38,788 nucleotides of DNA from Verrucomicrobiota bacterium (GTDB lineage Bacteria > Verrucomicrobiota > Verrucomicrobiia > Methylacidiphilales > UBA1321): contig JABDGH010000019.1 of the NCBI GenBank assembly GCA_013286145.1, positions 1 through 38,788 on the forward strand, given 5' to 3'. Shown here one piece after another: positions 1 through 7,591 of the stretch; the stretch's first letter is position 1; every line of letters begins with the position of its first letter. A model generated the notes under the pieces. That model was not told where the DNA came from. It saw only the letters and a list, made by a program, of their open reading frames with translations, and ran no database searches. Made by a program: the position numbers and the translations under genes.

Positions 1-135
1 GTCGGTGGAAAAGACGTAGCTGCGCCAAAATCCCAGTTGATGGTGGTCGTGGCCATGGTCGTGATCGTCATGGCTGGCATGGCCATGCGAGGGTGCGACG
101 GCAATGGCTTCTGCGCTGGGTGGGAAATCGTCCAT
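1..135 (-). CDS. ctaD: Cytochrome c oxidase subunit I, N-terminal part (runs off left edge)
   Basis: Only the first 45 codons are present, read leftwards from the ATG at 135-133. The peptide has an acidic start, then a histidine/aspartate-rich stretch (residues about 18-32, many HD and HG pairs). It then enters FWRSYVFSTD, the segment that opens subunit I of haem-copper oxidases in many bacteria just before the first membrane helix. In the family this protein holds haem a, haem a3 and CuB and reduces oxygen while pumping protons. The His-rich leader may bind metal, but this is a guess. SCO and DUF420 genes on the same strand at 11730-12847 fit an aerobic oxidase in this genome. No clear ribosome binding site precedes the ATG. 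The call rests on a short peptide, so it is good but not certain. Confidence 0.75.
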   Translation of the reverse strand, partial: MDDFPPSAEAIAVAPSHGHASHDDHDHGHDHHQLGFWRSYVFSTD

Positions 136-260
136 AAAAATGAGATGCTTACAAACCAGCTTTATAAATACACGTTTTTTGCGGGGTTCGTAAAGGATTC
201 TTAGCTCTTCCTTGAATTTCGCGGGGGTTGGGGTGGGTTGGAGACGGGGAGATATACAAG

Positions 261-324
261 GTAGGGACACGAGTCCCTTCGTGTCCCATCAATAATGGGA
301 CGGCATGGGACTGCCGTCCCTACC
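261..324. repeat. Double palindrome framed by GTAGGGA and TCCCTACC
   Basis: Two adjacent palindromes (GGGACACGAG...CGTGTCCC and GGGACGGCAT...GCCGTCCC) sit inside a GTAGGGA/TCCCTACC frame. A near-identical copy is at 16246-16308. A degraded relative, with CGAGGGGATTCG replacing the first hairpin, lies at about 31034-31060. Confidence 0.85.
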
Positions 325-360
325 TGTGGATAACGCGATGGTTACCTGAAAGGAAAAATA

Positions 361-420
361 GTTAGAGGTCCTTCGACAGCGCCGGGACAAGCCCGGCTTG
401 CTCAGGATGACAGGCTTTTT
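361..420. repeat. 60-bp block identical to 4141-4200
   Basis: The block has the arms TCCTTCGAC and CTCAGGATGAC around an inserted hairpin (GCCGGG, loop ACAA, GCCCGGC) and ends CAGGCTTTTT. The copy at 4141-4200 is base-for-base identical, and the preceding AAATA also matches. It belongs to the larger hairpin family described in the findings. Confidence 0.9.
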
Positions 421-528
421 AAACCGCTGCACCGTCGCTGGGACAGCGACGGCTACCGTGGGAGGTGGCGGATTTTGTGTGACGTTTTTCTGTTAAATTC
501 CAAATGAGGCGTTTAAACTTTGCGGCTT

Positions 529-1605
529 ATGTCTCATATCAAGCTGTTTATTCCGGGTCCGGTTGAAGTTTCAGAAAAAACGATGCGCGCGTTTTCGCGG
601 CCGATGATCGGGCATCGCTCGAAGGATTTCCAGGCGCTGTATGCGGATATTCATCCGAAGTTGCAGCAGATTTTTTACACGAAGCAGCCGGTTTTCGTGA
701 GCACAAGCTCGGCGTGGGGCGTGATGGAGGGTTCGATCCGCAACCTGGTGAGCAAAAAAGTGCTGACGTGCATGAGCGGCGCATTTTCGGACAAGTGGTT
801 CGATGTGGCGAAGAAGTGCGGCAAGTCGGCGGAGGCGTTGCAGGTGGATTGGGGGCAGCCCATTCTTCCGGAGGCAATCGAGGCGAAGCTGGCGACGGGT
901 GAGTTTGACGCGGTGACGCTGATTCATAACGAGACGAGCACGGGGACGATGAATCCGCTGGTGGATATTGCGAAGGTGATGCGCAAATTTCCCGACGTGC
1001 AGTTTATCGTCGATTGCGTTTCGTCGTTTACGGCGATGAAGATTCCGTTCGACGAACTGGGGATCGATTTGATGCTGGCCGGGACGCAGAAGGCGCTGGC
1101 GTTGCCCTCGGGCGCGGCGTTGTTCACGGTTTCGGAGAAGGCTTTCGCGAAGGCGGCGACGCTGAAGGATCGGGGTTATTATTTCGATTTCCTGGAGTTC
1201 AAGAAGAACCAGGAGTCGAGCATGACGCCGACGACGCCGAGCATTTCGCATTTCTATGCGTTGCAGAGCAAGCTGGAGGATATGCTGACGGAGGGCCTGG
1301 ACGCCCGTTATGCGCGGCACATGGAGAATGCGAAGGTGACGCGGGCGTGGGTGAAGGATCGCGGTTTTGCGTTTTTCCCGAAGGAGGGTTACGAGTCGGT
1401 TACGTTGACGTGCGTCGCCAATAATCGCGGGATTGACGTGGCGAAGCTGAATAGCGCGTTGAAGGCGAAGCATTCGTGCGTGATCGACGGCGGTTATGGC
1501 AAGATCAAGGGGACGAGTTTTCGCATTTCGCACATGGGAGATGAGTCGACGGAGAATATCCGGCAATTGCTGGGGTGGATCGACGGGTGTCTGGCCGAGG
1601 CGTAG
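529..1605 (+). CDS. Class V PLP-dependent aminotransferase (alanine/serine-glyoxylate type)
   Basis: A 358-residue cytosolic enzyme of the alanine-glyoxylate / serine-glyoxylate / serine-pyruvate aminotransferase family, which moves amino groups between small amino acids and glyoxylate or pyruvate. It opens with LFIPGPVEVSE, the substrate-proximal GP loop, and has IGHRSKDF near residue 27. The pyridoxal-phosphate lysine is K188 in AGTQKALALPSG, and TPTTPSISHFYAL is the usual second-half motif. The ATG at 529 is chosen because the family normally starts just before the IPGP motif. An in-frame TTG at 520 lies 11 nt after a GAGG and is a real alternative. The next gene starts five bases after the stop, so the two are probably co-transcribed. 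Exact substrates cannot be read from sequence. Confidence 0.88.
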   Translation: MSHIKLFIPGPVEVSEKTMRAFSRPMIGHRSKDFQALYADIHPKLQQIFYTKQPVFVSTSSAWGVMEGSIRNLVSKKVLTCMSGAFSDKWFDVAKKCGKSAEALQVDWGQPILPEAIEAKLATGEFDAVTLIHNETSTGTMNPLVDIAKVMRKFPDVQFIVDCVSSFTAMKIPFDELGIDLMLAGTQKALALPSGAALFTVSEKAFAKAATLKDRGYYFDFLEFKKNQESSMTPTTPSISHFYALQSKLEDMLTEGLDARYARHMENAKVTRAWVKDRGFAFFPKEGYESVTLTCVANNRGIDVAKLNSALKAKHSCVIDGGYGKIKGTSFRISHMGDESTENIRQLLGWIDGCLAEA

Positions 1606-1610
1606 GCTCC

Positions 1611-2688
1611 ATGGATAATCTCCCCGATTCCCTGCGTGTCCTGGAAATCGGGGAGGGAGTGTTTCATTCGTTGCTGCCAGAACGAACGACGTGGGTGGGG
1701 AAAAAGAAGGCGGCGGGTGCCGTCCGGGAGCGGTTGGAGTTCACGCCGGGAACGGCGGTCAAATTGTGGCGGCGGATTGGGCGGGGCGAATTCGATTTGA
1801 TCGTGGTGAGCGATATTTCGGTCACCTTGTGGCGACGGGATCGGTTTTTCCTGAAAAATATTTACGGCATTTTCAAGGCGGTTTTTTTCAAGTTCGAGGC
1901 GCTGGCTCCCTATCTTCTTTTTTTTTGTTAAGCGGAAAGATTTCAAGGTCATCGTCATCGACCGGCTCGACACGATGGTGATCGGATCACGCTTCTTTTC
2001 CTTTTTCCCGCGCATCGATCTTTTTTTCAAACGCGAACTGCCCCAGAACACCTGGCACGCCTTTTTATATACGAGCGCGCGCAACGAGGATGTTTCCAAT
2101 ATCCGCCGTCAGCCTTTTTTTTGCGCGGCGAAGGAAAAGTTGAGGCATTTCCCGCTGCAGATCCAGCCACGGGTCGAATATGGCGAGGTTCGCCCGGAGC
2201 AAAAGACGATCGATATTTTTTACGTGGGGGACAACGCCAAGACGACGGTTCGGGTGGAGGGGATGAAAGTGCTGCAAAAGTTGCGTGAGCGGGGATGGCG
2301 GGTCGATATGCCGTCGGAGCGGCTGGACCGGGAAGAATTTCTCCGGCGCATTGCTTCCGCATGGCTGGTGTGGTCGCCGGAAGGTTCGGGTTGGGAATGT
2401 CATCGGCATTACGAGGCGCTGGTTCATGGGGCGGTGCCGGTGATGAATTACCCGACGATTCAGCGGTATCACCCGCTGGTCGAGAGCGAGCATGGCTTTT
2501 ATTATGGATGCGAGGGGGATGATTTGATTCGCGTGGTTGAGAAGGCACTGGGGGACAAGGAGCGTTTATTGAAAATGATCCAGGCCGGGCGGGAGCATGT
2601 GGCGAAATGGAATACGCCGGGAGCCGTCGTCGATTATATTTTCGAGGAGTGCGGCATGACGCGAGGCCCGAAGGCGTTTCAAAGATAA
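1611..2688 (+). pseudogene. Glycosyltransferase gene split by a frameshift at a T9 tract
   Basis: An open frame from the ATG at 1611 ends at a TAA at 1929-1931, while the continuation is open in another frame up to 2688. The break is at nine consecutive T at 1918-1926. Removing one T joins ...APYLLFF to VKRKDFKVIVIDRLDT and gives one protein of about 358 residues. The C-terminal half has the nucleotide-sugar-binding pattern of exostosin-like / GT-B transferases (WSPEGSGWECHRHYEAL...GAVPVMNYP). The N-terminal half has an acceptor-side Rossmann look (FDLIVVSDISV). The gene follows the aminotransferase by five bases. Three explanations remain: a base-call error, a real null allele, or slippage on the T tract that switches or tunes expression. 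The substrate is unknown. Confidence 0.7.
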
Positions 2689-2741
2689 GGTTTACTTATC
2701 CGTCTCGACGGGCTAACTTTCCCGGCAGAAAGGAACATGTT

Positions 2742-2837
2742 GTGAAGTCTTTCGTGGTCGGGGCAGCTGGCGCCTTTGTTCTCATCAATATGGAGTTGGG
2801 AGCAAGTTCACACGCTAACCTCTTGCCCGGCGCTTAG
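2742..2837 (+). CDS. Short hydrophobic peptide ORF (31 residues), unknown
   Basis: This reading frame starts at a GTG preceded by AGGA at 2731-2734 with seven-base spacing, a better ribosome binding site than most genes here have. The peptide begins MKSFVVGAAGAFVLIN and looks like a short membrane segment or signal peptide. It then continues MELGASSHANLLPGA and stops. The stop codon lies in the loop of a GC-rich hairpin (2826-2846). It could be a leader peptide, a small membrane peptide of the type I toxin sort, or the stump of a decayed exported protein. I do not recognise it, and chance is still possible. Confidence 0.35.
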   Translation: MKSFVVGAAGAFVLINMELGASSHANLLPGA

Positions 2838-2851
2838 GCGCTCGGGTCTTT
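2826..2851 (+). terminator. Hairpin overlapping the stop of the 31-residue ORF
   Basis: CCCG+GCGC at 2826-2833 pairs with GCGC+CGGG at 2838-2846 with one bulged T, around the loop TTAG that contains the stop codon. TCTTTG follows. The stem is strong but the T tract is weak, so it may be a terminator or an attenuator. Confidence 0.4.
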
Positions 2852-3151
2852 GAATGCCTTGCTTATCCCCGGCAACCACAGGACTTATCTACAGCTTCAT
2901 CACTTTTCCATGAAATTGCCTCTTCCACGTTTGGCCGAACCAGGCACGGGGTCGAGGGCAATGCAACCAGCAGGATGGAAAGAAACAGACGCGGATTTTA
3001 TCGGATGGCTTTTGCCAAGGGAATTAAAGTTTTCTCACTTGGAAATGTCGATAGGTCAGTAGCGATAGAATGAAGTTTGCCAGTAGAGCCTGAAAAAGAG
3101 CGCGGGTTGATTTTGAAGACCGCGCGATTCACGGCATGTCAGTAACATCAA
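2852..3151. other. Leader region of the RRM gene, no gene seen
   Basis: The stretch is free of the mosaic repeats that fill other gaps. TAGAAT at 3066-3071 resembles a -10 box, but the best upstream hexamer (TTGGAA, 3039) is 21 bases away. An inverted pair GCGCGG/CCGCGC at about 3100-3125 could fold in the 5' untranslated RNA of the RRM gene. No convincing reading frame is present. Confidence 0.4.
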
Positions 3152-3784
3152 ATGAGTTCAGATTATCGCCCACGAGGCGCAGGCGGACCCGGAGGGGGAC
3201 GTCGCAAACGCGGAGGTCGCGGACGCACCAATAATTACCCGGGAAACCGGGGGCATAGCAACGGCACTTCGGCAACGACGCCAAAGAAGAAGAATCCGAT
3301 CGCGCAATTGTTCGGTTGGATCTTCGGCAGTAAAACCAAGTCGGAATCGAAGCCCATGCGTGAAAGCAGTTCACGGCCCGATTTCAAGGACAGAGGCCCA
3401 CGGCCCGAGCGTCCACGGCGTGAAGATCATCCGAAGAGCGATATACCGCCGCAGGAAATTGTTTCTCCCAAGCTTTACGTGGGAAATCTTTCCTACGAGG
3501 CGGTGGAAAGCGATCTTTTCGATCTCTTTTCCAAGGTGGGGGCGGTGAAGAATGTGGAGATCGCGATGGATCGCCATGCCAATCGTTCCAAGGGTTTCGG
3601 CTTTGTCGAGATGGAGACGTTGGAAACGGCAAAGGAAGCCGGCGCCAAGCTGAACCGTACCGATTTTATGGGACGGCAGATTGTGGTGAGTGGCGCAAAG
3701 TTGGATAAGCGTCCCAGCCAGAGTTCGCGTGAGGTGGAAAATTCGCAGGAAACAGCGGATCAGAATCCCGACGCGAGCGTTTAA
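3152..3784 (+). CDS. RNA-binding protein with one RRM domain
   Basis: A 210-residue protein with a single RNA recognition motif at about residues 105-183. RNP2 is KLYVGNLS (from residue 107) and RNP1 is SKGFGFVEM (about 146-154), both with the expected aromatics. Ahead of it is a low-complexity basic part: Gly/Arg-rich at residues 7-35, then Lys-rich, then Arg/Pro/Glu-rich. The short tail is acidic and Ser/Gln-rich. RRM proteins of this size bind single-stranded RNA, and in cyanobacteria are often cold-induced. The basic arm could add non-specific RNA binding or drive condensates, which is inference. It is probably a single-gene unit, ended by the perfect hairpin at 3805-3832. No Shine-Dalgarno is seen before the ATG. 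Confidence 0.9.
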   Translation: MSSDYRPRGAGGPGGGRRKRGGRGRTNNYPGNRGHSNGTSATTPKKKNPIAQLFGWIFGSKTKSESKPMRESSSRPDFKDRGPRPERPRREDHPKSDIPPQEIVSPKLYVGNLSYEAVESDLFDLFSKVGAVKNVEIAMDRHANRSKGFGFVEMETLETAKEAGAKLNRTDFMGRQIVVSGAKLDKRPSQSSREVENSQETADQNPDASV

Positions 3785-3804
3785 ATATACGTTTTCGCAT
3801 GAAG

Positions 3805-3840
3805 ACCGGCGTTACCTTAGGGTGACGCCGGTTTTTGTTT
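3805..3840 (+). terminator. Rho-independent terminator of the RRM gene
   Basis: A 12-bp stem (3805-3816 with 3821-3832, one G-T pair) closes a TTAG loop and is followed at once by TTTTGTTTTTT. This is the clearest intrinsic terminator in the window. Confidence 0.92.
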
Positions 3841-3865
3841 TTTCGTCAGTGGAAGCAAGGGTAGG

Positions 3866-4016
3866 GAATGAGCGACGAGCGGGGAGTCTCTTTGGGTGTT
3901 TGGAACTTTGTGACGCTTTTTTCGCGTTTGGTTTATCGGAGCAGGTCCTTCGACTGCACCTCGGGTTAACCATGCGCCCGGGTCATACTTTGAGGCTCGG
4001 TTCCGCTCAGGATGAC
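3866..4016. repeat. Long intergenic repeat A, copy 1
   Basis: About 150 bp with the order GAGCGAC-AGCGGG, GTGTTTGGAA, TTTGGTTTATCG, TCCTTCGACTGC, CCTCGGGTTAACCATG, GGCTCGGTTCCGCTCAGGATGAC. Related copies are at 7281-7426 and 10889-11066. The last 75 bp align with the 131-bp family C. Confidence 0.85.
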
Positions 4017-4070
4017 GGAGGGAGAGAGAGGCGTTCGGGTTAATTGAGGATGTCTTGGCGGAATCAAGGA

Positions 4071-4200
4071 ACCGCCTCGGGGCCCGAGGCGGCTACCACT
4101 GCACCGTCGCGCGGCGCGCAACGGCTACCTGAAAGAAATAGTTAGAGGTCCTTCGACAGCGCCGGGACAAGCCCGGCTTGCTCAGGATGACAGGCTTTTT
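4071..4200. repeat. Paired hairpin modules plus second copy of the 60-bp block
   Basis: GCCTCGGGGCCCGAGGC and a CGTCGCG/GCGCAACG-type hairpin are each followed by GGCTACC (4074-4129). The block identical to 361-420 then occupies 4141-4200. The rest of the 3785-4320 gap holds further degraded copies (CCCTTCGGCTTCGCTCAGGG at 4210) and no gene. Confidence 0.85.
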
Positions 4201-4268
4201 TAATAAAAAGCCCTTCGGCTTCGCTCAGGGCGCGTCTACCGAAGGATGACGGAGGGAGCCTACATACT

Positions 4269-4295
4269 TGTAAAGCGGGTTGCTTTGACTTTTGC
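4269..4295. repeat. Left-end fragment of repeat A just before tldD
   Basis: TGTAAAGCGGGTTGCTTTGA and the following bases match the left end of the repeat A copy at 10889 with one change, then the match stops. The insertion or deletion left this fragment 25 bases ahead of the tldD start, where it also creates a spurious in-frame upstream extension. Confidence 0.75.
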
Positions 4296-4320
4296 GGGTG
4301 CGGGCAGCACAGTTTTTTCC

Positions 4321-5913
4321 GTGAATCGACGTTCGTTTCTTCGTTCGGTGGGTGGATGCGCCTGCGCGACGCTATTGCCCTCGACGCTTTTTCTGGGGGC
4401 GCGTCATGCGGTGGCGATTGAGATTGCGGAGAAGCTCGACTTGGCTGGAAAAATTCGCCTGGCGGACATGGCACTGGGCGTGGCGAAGTCCCAGGGGGCG
4501 TCGTATGCCGATTTTCGTTTGTGCCGTTACCAGACCGAATATCTGGAGGTCAAGGAGCGGCGGTTGGAGGAATCGTCAACGGGACTGAGCGTGGGGTTTG
4601 CGGTGCGGGTGCTGCTCGACGGGACGTGGGGTTACGCGAGCAGTCCGCTGGCCACGGACGAGGAGGTCAAGCAGGCCACACTGCGCGCGGTACAGGTGGC
4701 GAAGGCGAGCCAGTCCCTGCAATTGCGCAAATTCGTCCTGGAGGATGTGCCTGTTTATCGGGATAGGTGGGACATGCCGATGAAGGCTGATCCGTTTATC
4801 ATTCCGACGGACGAGAAGATCGGCAAGCTGATGACGATTAACGAAGCAGCTCTGAAAGCCGGGGCCGATTATGCGACGGCGGCCTTTGCGTTTGTTCGCG
4901 AAGAAAAGTTTTTTGCCTCGAGTCGCGGCAGCCAGATCATGCAGACCCGGGTGCGAGTCATGCCTGAGACGGAGGTGACGGTGGTCGATAAGGCCACGGG
5001 GCATTTCTCATCGCGCACGGGATTGGCGGCACCGCGGGGCAGCGGTTATGATTATATCCTGGGTTATGATTTTGTCGGGGAAGCCGCGAAAGCCGCCGAG
5101 CAGGCCCGGGAAAAACTTAAGGCCAAGCCAGTCGATCCCGATGCTTATGATCTGGTGCTTGATCCGACCAATCTCTGGCTGACGATCCACGAATCGGTGG
5201 GGCATCCGACGGAGTTGGATCGCGCGCTGGGCTGGGAGGCGAATTTTGCGGGAACGACTTTTGTGACGCCGGACAAGCTGGGCAAGCTCAAGTATGGCAG
5301 CAAGCTGATGAATATCGTGGCGGATCGCAGCCAGGAGGGCGGACTTTCCACGGTCGGTTACGATGATGACGGCGTGCGCTCGGCTGGCGGTGAATTCCCC
5401 ATCATTCAGGATGGGATTTTTGTGAATTACCAGATGGCGATCGGCCAGGCACAACTTATCGGGCAGAAAGCGTCGAACGGTTGCGCCTTTGCGGATAGCT
5501 GGTCGGCATTTCCCATTCAACGGATGCCGAATGTCTCGCTTGTGCCCAATCCAAAAAAATGTTCGCTGGACGATCTCTTCGCCGACGTGAAGCGGGGCAT
5601 CTACATCGTGGGCAATGGAAGCTGGAGTATCGACCAGCAGCGGCACAATTTTCAATTCGGGGGCCAACTTTTCTACGAAATCAAGAACGGGAAGCTTGGC
5701 GGGATGTTGCGCGATGTCGCCTATCAGGGCAGCACGGTTGAGTTCTGGAATTCGATGGATGGGATTGGCGACCAGAATACTTATTTTCTCGGCGGGGCAT
5801 CGAATTGCGGCAAGGGACAGCCCGAACAAACGGCACCGGTGTCGCATGGCGCGGTGCCAGCGCGGTTTCGGAAAGTCAACGTGATCAACACCGCCCGAAA
5901 GGAACTGGCATGA
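4321..5913 (+). CDS. tldD: TldD-family metalloprotease with Tat signal peptide
   Basis: A 530-residue TldD, the zinc-binding partner of the TldD/TldE protease that trims unfolded or leader peptides. The HExxxH motif is H290-E291-...-H295 in IHESVGHPTE, and the family's GG...STVGYDDDG and SN-C-KG segments follow. The GTG at 4321 is chosen because reading further upstream runs into repeat DNA. From this start the protein begins MNRRSFLRSVGG, a twin-arginine motif, then a hydrophobic stretch and ARHAVA as a possible cleavage site. TldD of E. coli is cytosolic, so a folded-protein export signal is notable; Tat-bearing TldD proteins of this type occur in several phyla. tldE overlaps the stop by four bases (ATGA), so the pair should be translated together. 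Confidence 0.9.
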   Translation: MNRRSFLRSVGGCACATLLPSTLFLGARHAVAIEIAEKLDLAGKIRLADMALGVAKSQGASYADFRLCRYQTEYLEVKERRLEESSTGLSVGFAVRVLLDGTWGYASSPLATDEEVKQATLRAVQVAKASQSLQLRKFVLEDVPVYRDRWDMPMKADPFIIPTDEKIGKLMTINEAALKAGADYATAAFAFVREEKFFASSRGSQIMQTRVRVMPETEVTVVDKATGHFSSRTGLAAPRGSGYDYILGYDFVGEAAKAAEQAREKLKAKPVDPDAYDLVLDPTNLWLTIHESVGHPTELDRALGWEANFAGTTFVTPDKLGKLKYGSKLMNIVADRSQEGGLSTVGYDDDGVRSAGGEFPIIQDGIFVNYQMAIGQAQLIGQKASNGCAFADSWSAFPIQRMPNVSLVPNPKKCSLDDLFADVKRGIYIVGNGSWSIDQQRHNFQFGGQLFYEIKNGKLGGMLRDVAYQGSTVEFWNSMDGIGDQNTYFLGGASNCGKGQPEQTAPVSHGAVPARFRKVNVINTARKELA

Positions 5914-7247
5914 TCCTGACCGAAGCCGATACGCAGGGCATCACGAAGAAAATCGTGGCTCTTTCCAAGGCCGATTCGTGCACCGTGTCGATCAGCGGCT
6001 ATGAAGACCGGCATATTCGATACGCGCAAAACATGGCGACGACCAACGGTTCACCAAGCGGGGTTGAAATCAGTGTTGAATCGCATTTTGGAAAACGGGT
6101 CGGCTCGGCATCGGGCAATGATTTGAGCGATGAGGGGTTGACGGCGCTGGTGGATGCATCGGAACGCACGGCAAAACTGGCTCCTGAGAATCCGGAATTT
6201 CTGCCGCCTCTCGGGCCGCAAAAATATGGGCGCGGCACGGCTTTTTCCCCGGCCACGCAATCGGCTTCATCGGAGATGCTGGCGGCGGCGATTCAACCGG
6301 TGCTTCAACAGACGCAGGCCAAAAATTTGCAGGCTTCCGGATTTTTGGAGATTGGGACGTCGTTTTCGAGTTTCGGGACGAGCAAAGGTCTTTTCGTTTA
6401 CGACCAGGAGACCAATGCTTTACATACCATCACGGCGCGGACACCGGATGGCACCGGCTCGGGTTGGGCGGGCACAACCCACCATGACTTCAGCAAGCTT
6501 GATGTGGCCGCGATGGGGTCAGTGGCCATAGACAAGGCGATTCGTTCGCAGAAGCCGATTCCTTTGCCGCCGGGAAAATATACGGTGATTCTTGAGCCAT
6601 CGGCGGTTTCCGACCTGATTGGTATTTTGATCGGGGGGGAATTCGATGCGCGCGCGGCGGATGAAGGCCGTAATTTCGCGACGAAAAAGGGCGGCGGATC
6701 GCGCCTGGGCGAGTCGGTGTTTGGCAAAAATATCACGATTTATTCCGATCCGAATGACCTCGTCGTGCCGGGATCGATTTATTCGACGGATGGCTTGCCC
6801 ACCCAACGCACGGTCTGGATCGACGGGGGTATCCTGAAAAATTTGCAGTGCGGTCGTTACTGGGCGCAGAAATCGGGAGGCCAGCCGGTGCCGGGGCCAA
6901 CGACTTTGACGATGGTGGGCGGAACGACTTCGACCGAGGCGATGATCAAGCAGACCAAGCGCGGGCTTTTGATCACGCGGTTCTGGTACATCCGCGAGGT
7001 TGATCCGCAAACGGTGTTGCTGACGGGACTGACCCGCGATGGAGTTTTTCTCATCGAACACGGGGAGATCACGAAGCCGGTGCAGAATTTTCGGTTCAAC
7101 GAGAGTCCTGTTGCGATGCTGAACAAGGTTACGGCGATGGGGCCGTCGGTGCGTACCTATGGCGAGGAGTCGATTGGGATTCCGATTGCGGTGCCAACGC
7201 TGCTGGTGGATGAGTTTACGCTGTCGAGCGTTTCGGATGCGGTGTAG
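5910..7247 (+). CDS. tldE: TldE/PmbA-family protein, partner of TldD
   Basis: A 445-residue member of the PmbA/TldE family, which lacks the zinc motif and forms the heterodimer with TldD, shaping the closed protease chamber. Recognisable parts are the N-terminal SKADSCTVSISGYEDRHIRY region, the central RSQKPIPLPPGKYTVILEPSA and the C-terminal GLTRDGVFLIEHGEI with NFRFNESP. The ATG at 5910 overlaps the tldD stop and has AAAGGA eight bases upstream, an unusually good site here, so I prefer it over the longer open frame. No signal peptide is visible, in contrast to TldD. If TldD is exported folded, TldE could travel with it as a passenger. Confidence 0.9.
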   Translation: MILTEADTQGITKKIVALSKADSCTVSISGYEDRHIRYAQNMATTNGSPSGVEISVESHFGKRVGSASGNDLSDEGLTALVDASERTAKLAPENPEFLPPLGPQKYGRGTAFSPATQSASSEMLAAAIQPVLQQTQAKNLQASGFLEIGTSFSSFGTSKGLFVYDQETNALHTITARTPDGTGSGWAGTTHHDFSKLDVAAMGSVAIDKAIRSQKPIPLPPGKYTVILEPSAVSDLIGILIGGEFDARAADEGRNFATKKGGGSRLGESVFGKNITIYSDPNDLVVPGSIYSTDGLPTQRTVWIDGGILKNLQCGRYWAQKSGGQPVPGPTTLTMVGGTTSTEAMIKQTKRGLLITRFWYIREVDPQTVLLTGLTRDGVFLIEHGEITKPVQNFRFNESPVAMLNKVTAMGPSVRTYGEESIGIPIAVPTLLVDEFTLSSVSDAV

Positions 7248-7280
7248 GAGAGGTTGTGAGACCGAGTGTCTTTTTTGCCT

Positions 7281-7426
7281 GGGCGACAAGCGGGAATCCT
7301 TTTTGGCATTTGGAACATTGTGACGCCTTTTTAACGTTTTGTTTATCGGGACAGATCCTTCGACTGCGCCTCGGGTAAACCATGTGCTCGACTCATACTT
7401 TCAGGCTCGGCTTCGCTCAGGATGAC
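7281..7426. repeat. Long intergenic repeat A, copy 2
   Basis: Same order of blocks as 3866-4016, with about 80 % identity by eye. It ends CTTCGCTCAGGATGACGGGCTTTTT and runs directly into the module at 7437-7514. Confidence 0.85.
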
Positions 7427-7436
7427 GGGCTTTTTG

Positions 7437-7514
7437 AATTATGGCTTACGCCATGACCGCCTCGGAGCCCGAGGCGGCTACCACTGCACCGTCGCCCGGA
7501 GGTCGACGGCTACC
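7437..7514. repeat. 78-bp double hairpin module, copy 1
   Basis: AATTATGGCTTACGCCAT is followed by the hairpin GCCTCGGAGCCCGAGGC-GGCTACC and by CCGTCGCCCGGAGGTCGACGG-CTACC. The copy at 16158-16235 differs at a single base by eye, and both follow a GATGAC-x-GGCTTTTT block. Confidence 0.9.
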
Positions 7515-7591
7515 CAACTTCGGGGGGAGTCGATCCAGGGAAATTAAACTTCCTTGCCGCGAAGGGATATGGCGGGCATCATCTTTTGTCT

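Larger units (their letters stand above)
136..528. other. Intergenic region with divergent promoters and two repeat blocks
   Basis: This region lies between the divergent oxidase and aminotransferase genes. On the minus strand TTTACG and TATTTA, 18 nt apart at about 162-195, could be a weak promoter for the oxidase gene. From 261 on it is made of repeats: a GGGAC-type double palindrome (261-324), a 60-bp block repeated exactly at 4141-4200, and a hairpin module ending in GGCTACC (about 427-457). I see no further gene here. Confidence 0.6.

Noticed and set aside
571-1566. Long minus-strand open frame inside the aminotransferase gene
   Set aside because: It is Arg/His/Leu-rich, matches no family and is the shadow of a high-GC codon pattern. 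The same holds for minus-strand frames at 5008-5847, 6519-7289, 8015-8659 and 16594-17472.
2049-2064. Sigma-54 promoter match at TGGCACG inside the glycosyltransferase
   Set aside because: The -12 GC is absent at the required spacing and the site is inside coding sequence.
2860-2895. DnaA-box-like sequences (TTATCTACA, TTATCCCCG) suggesting an origin
   Set aside because: Only two poor matches, no AT-rich unwinding region and no origin-type neighbouring genes.
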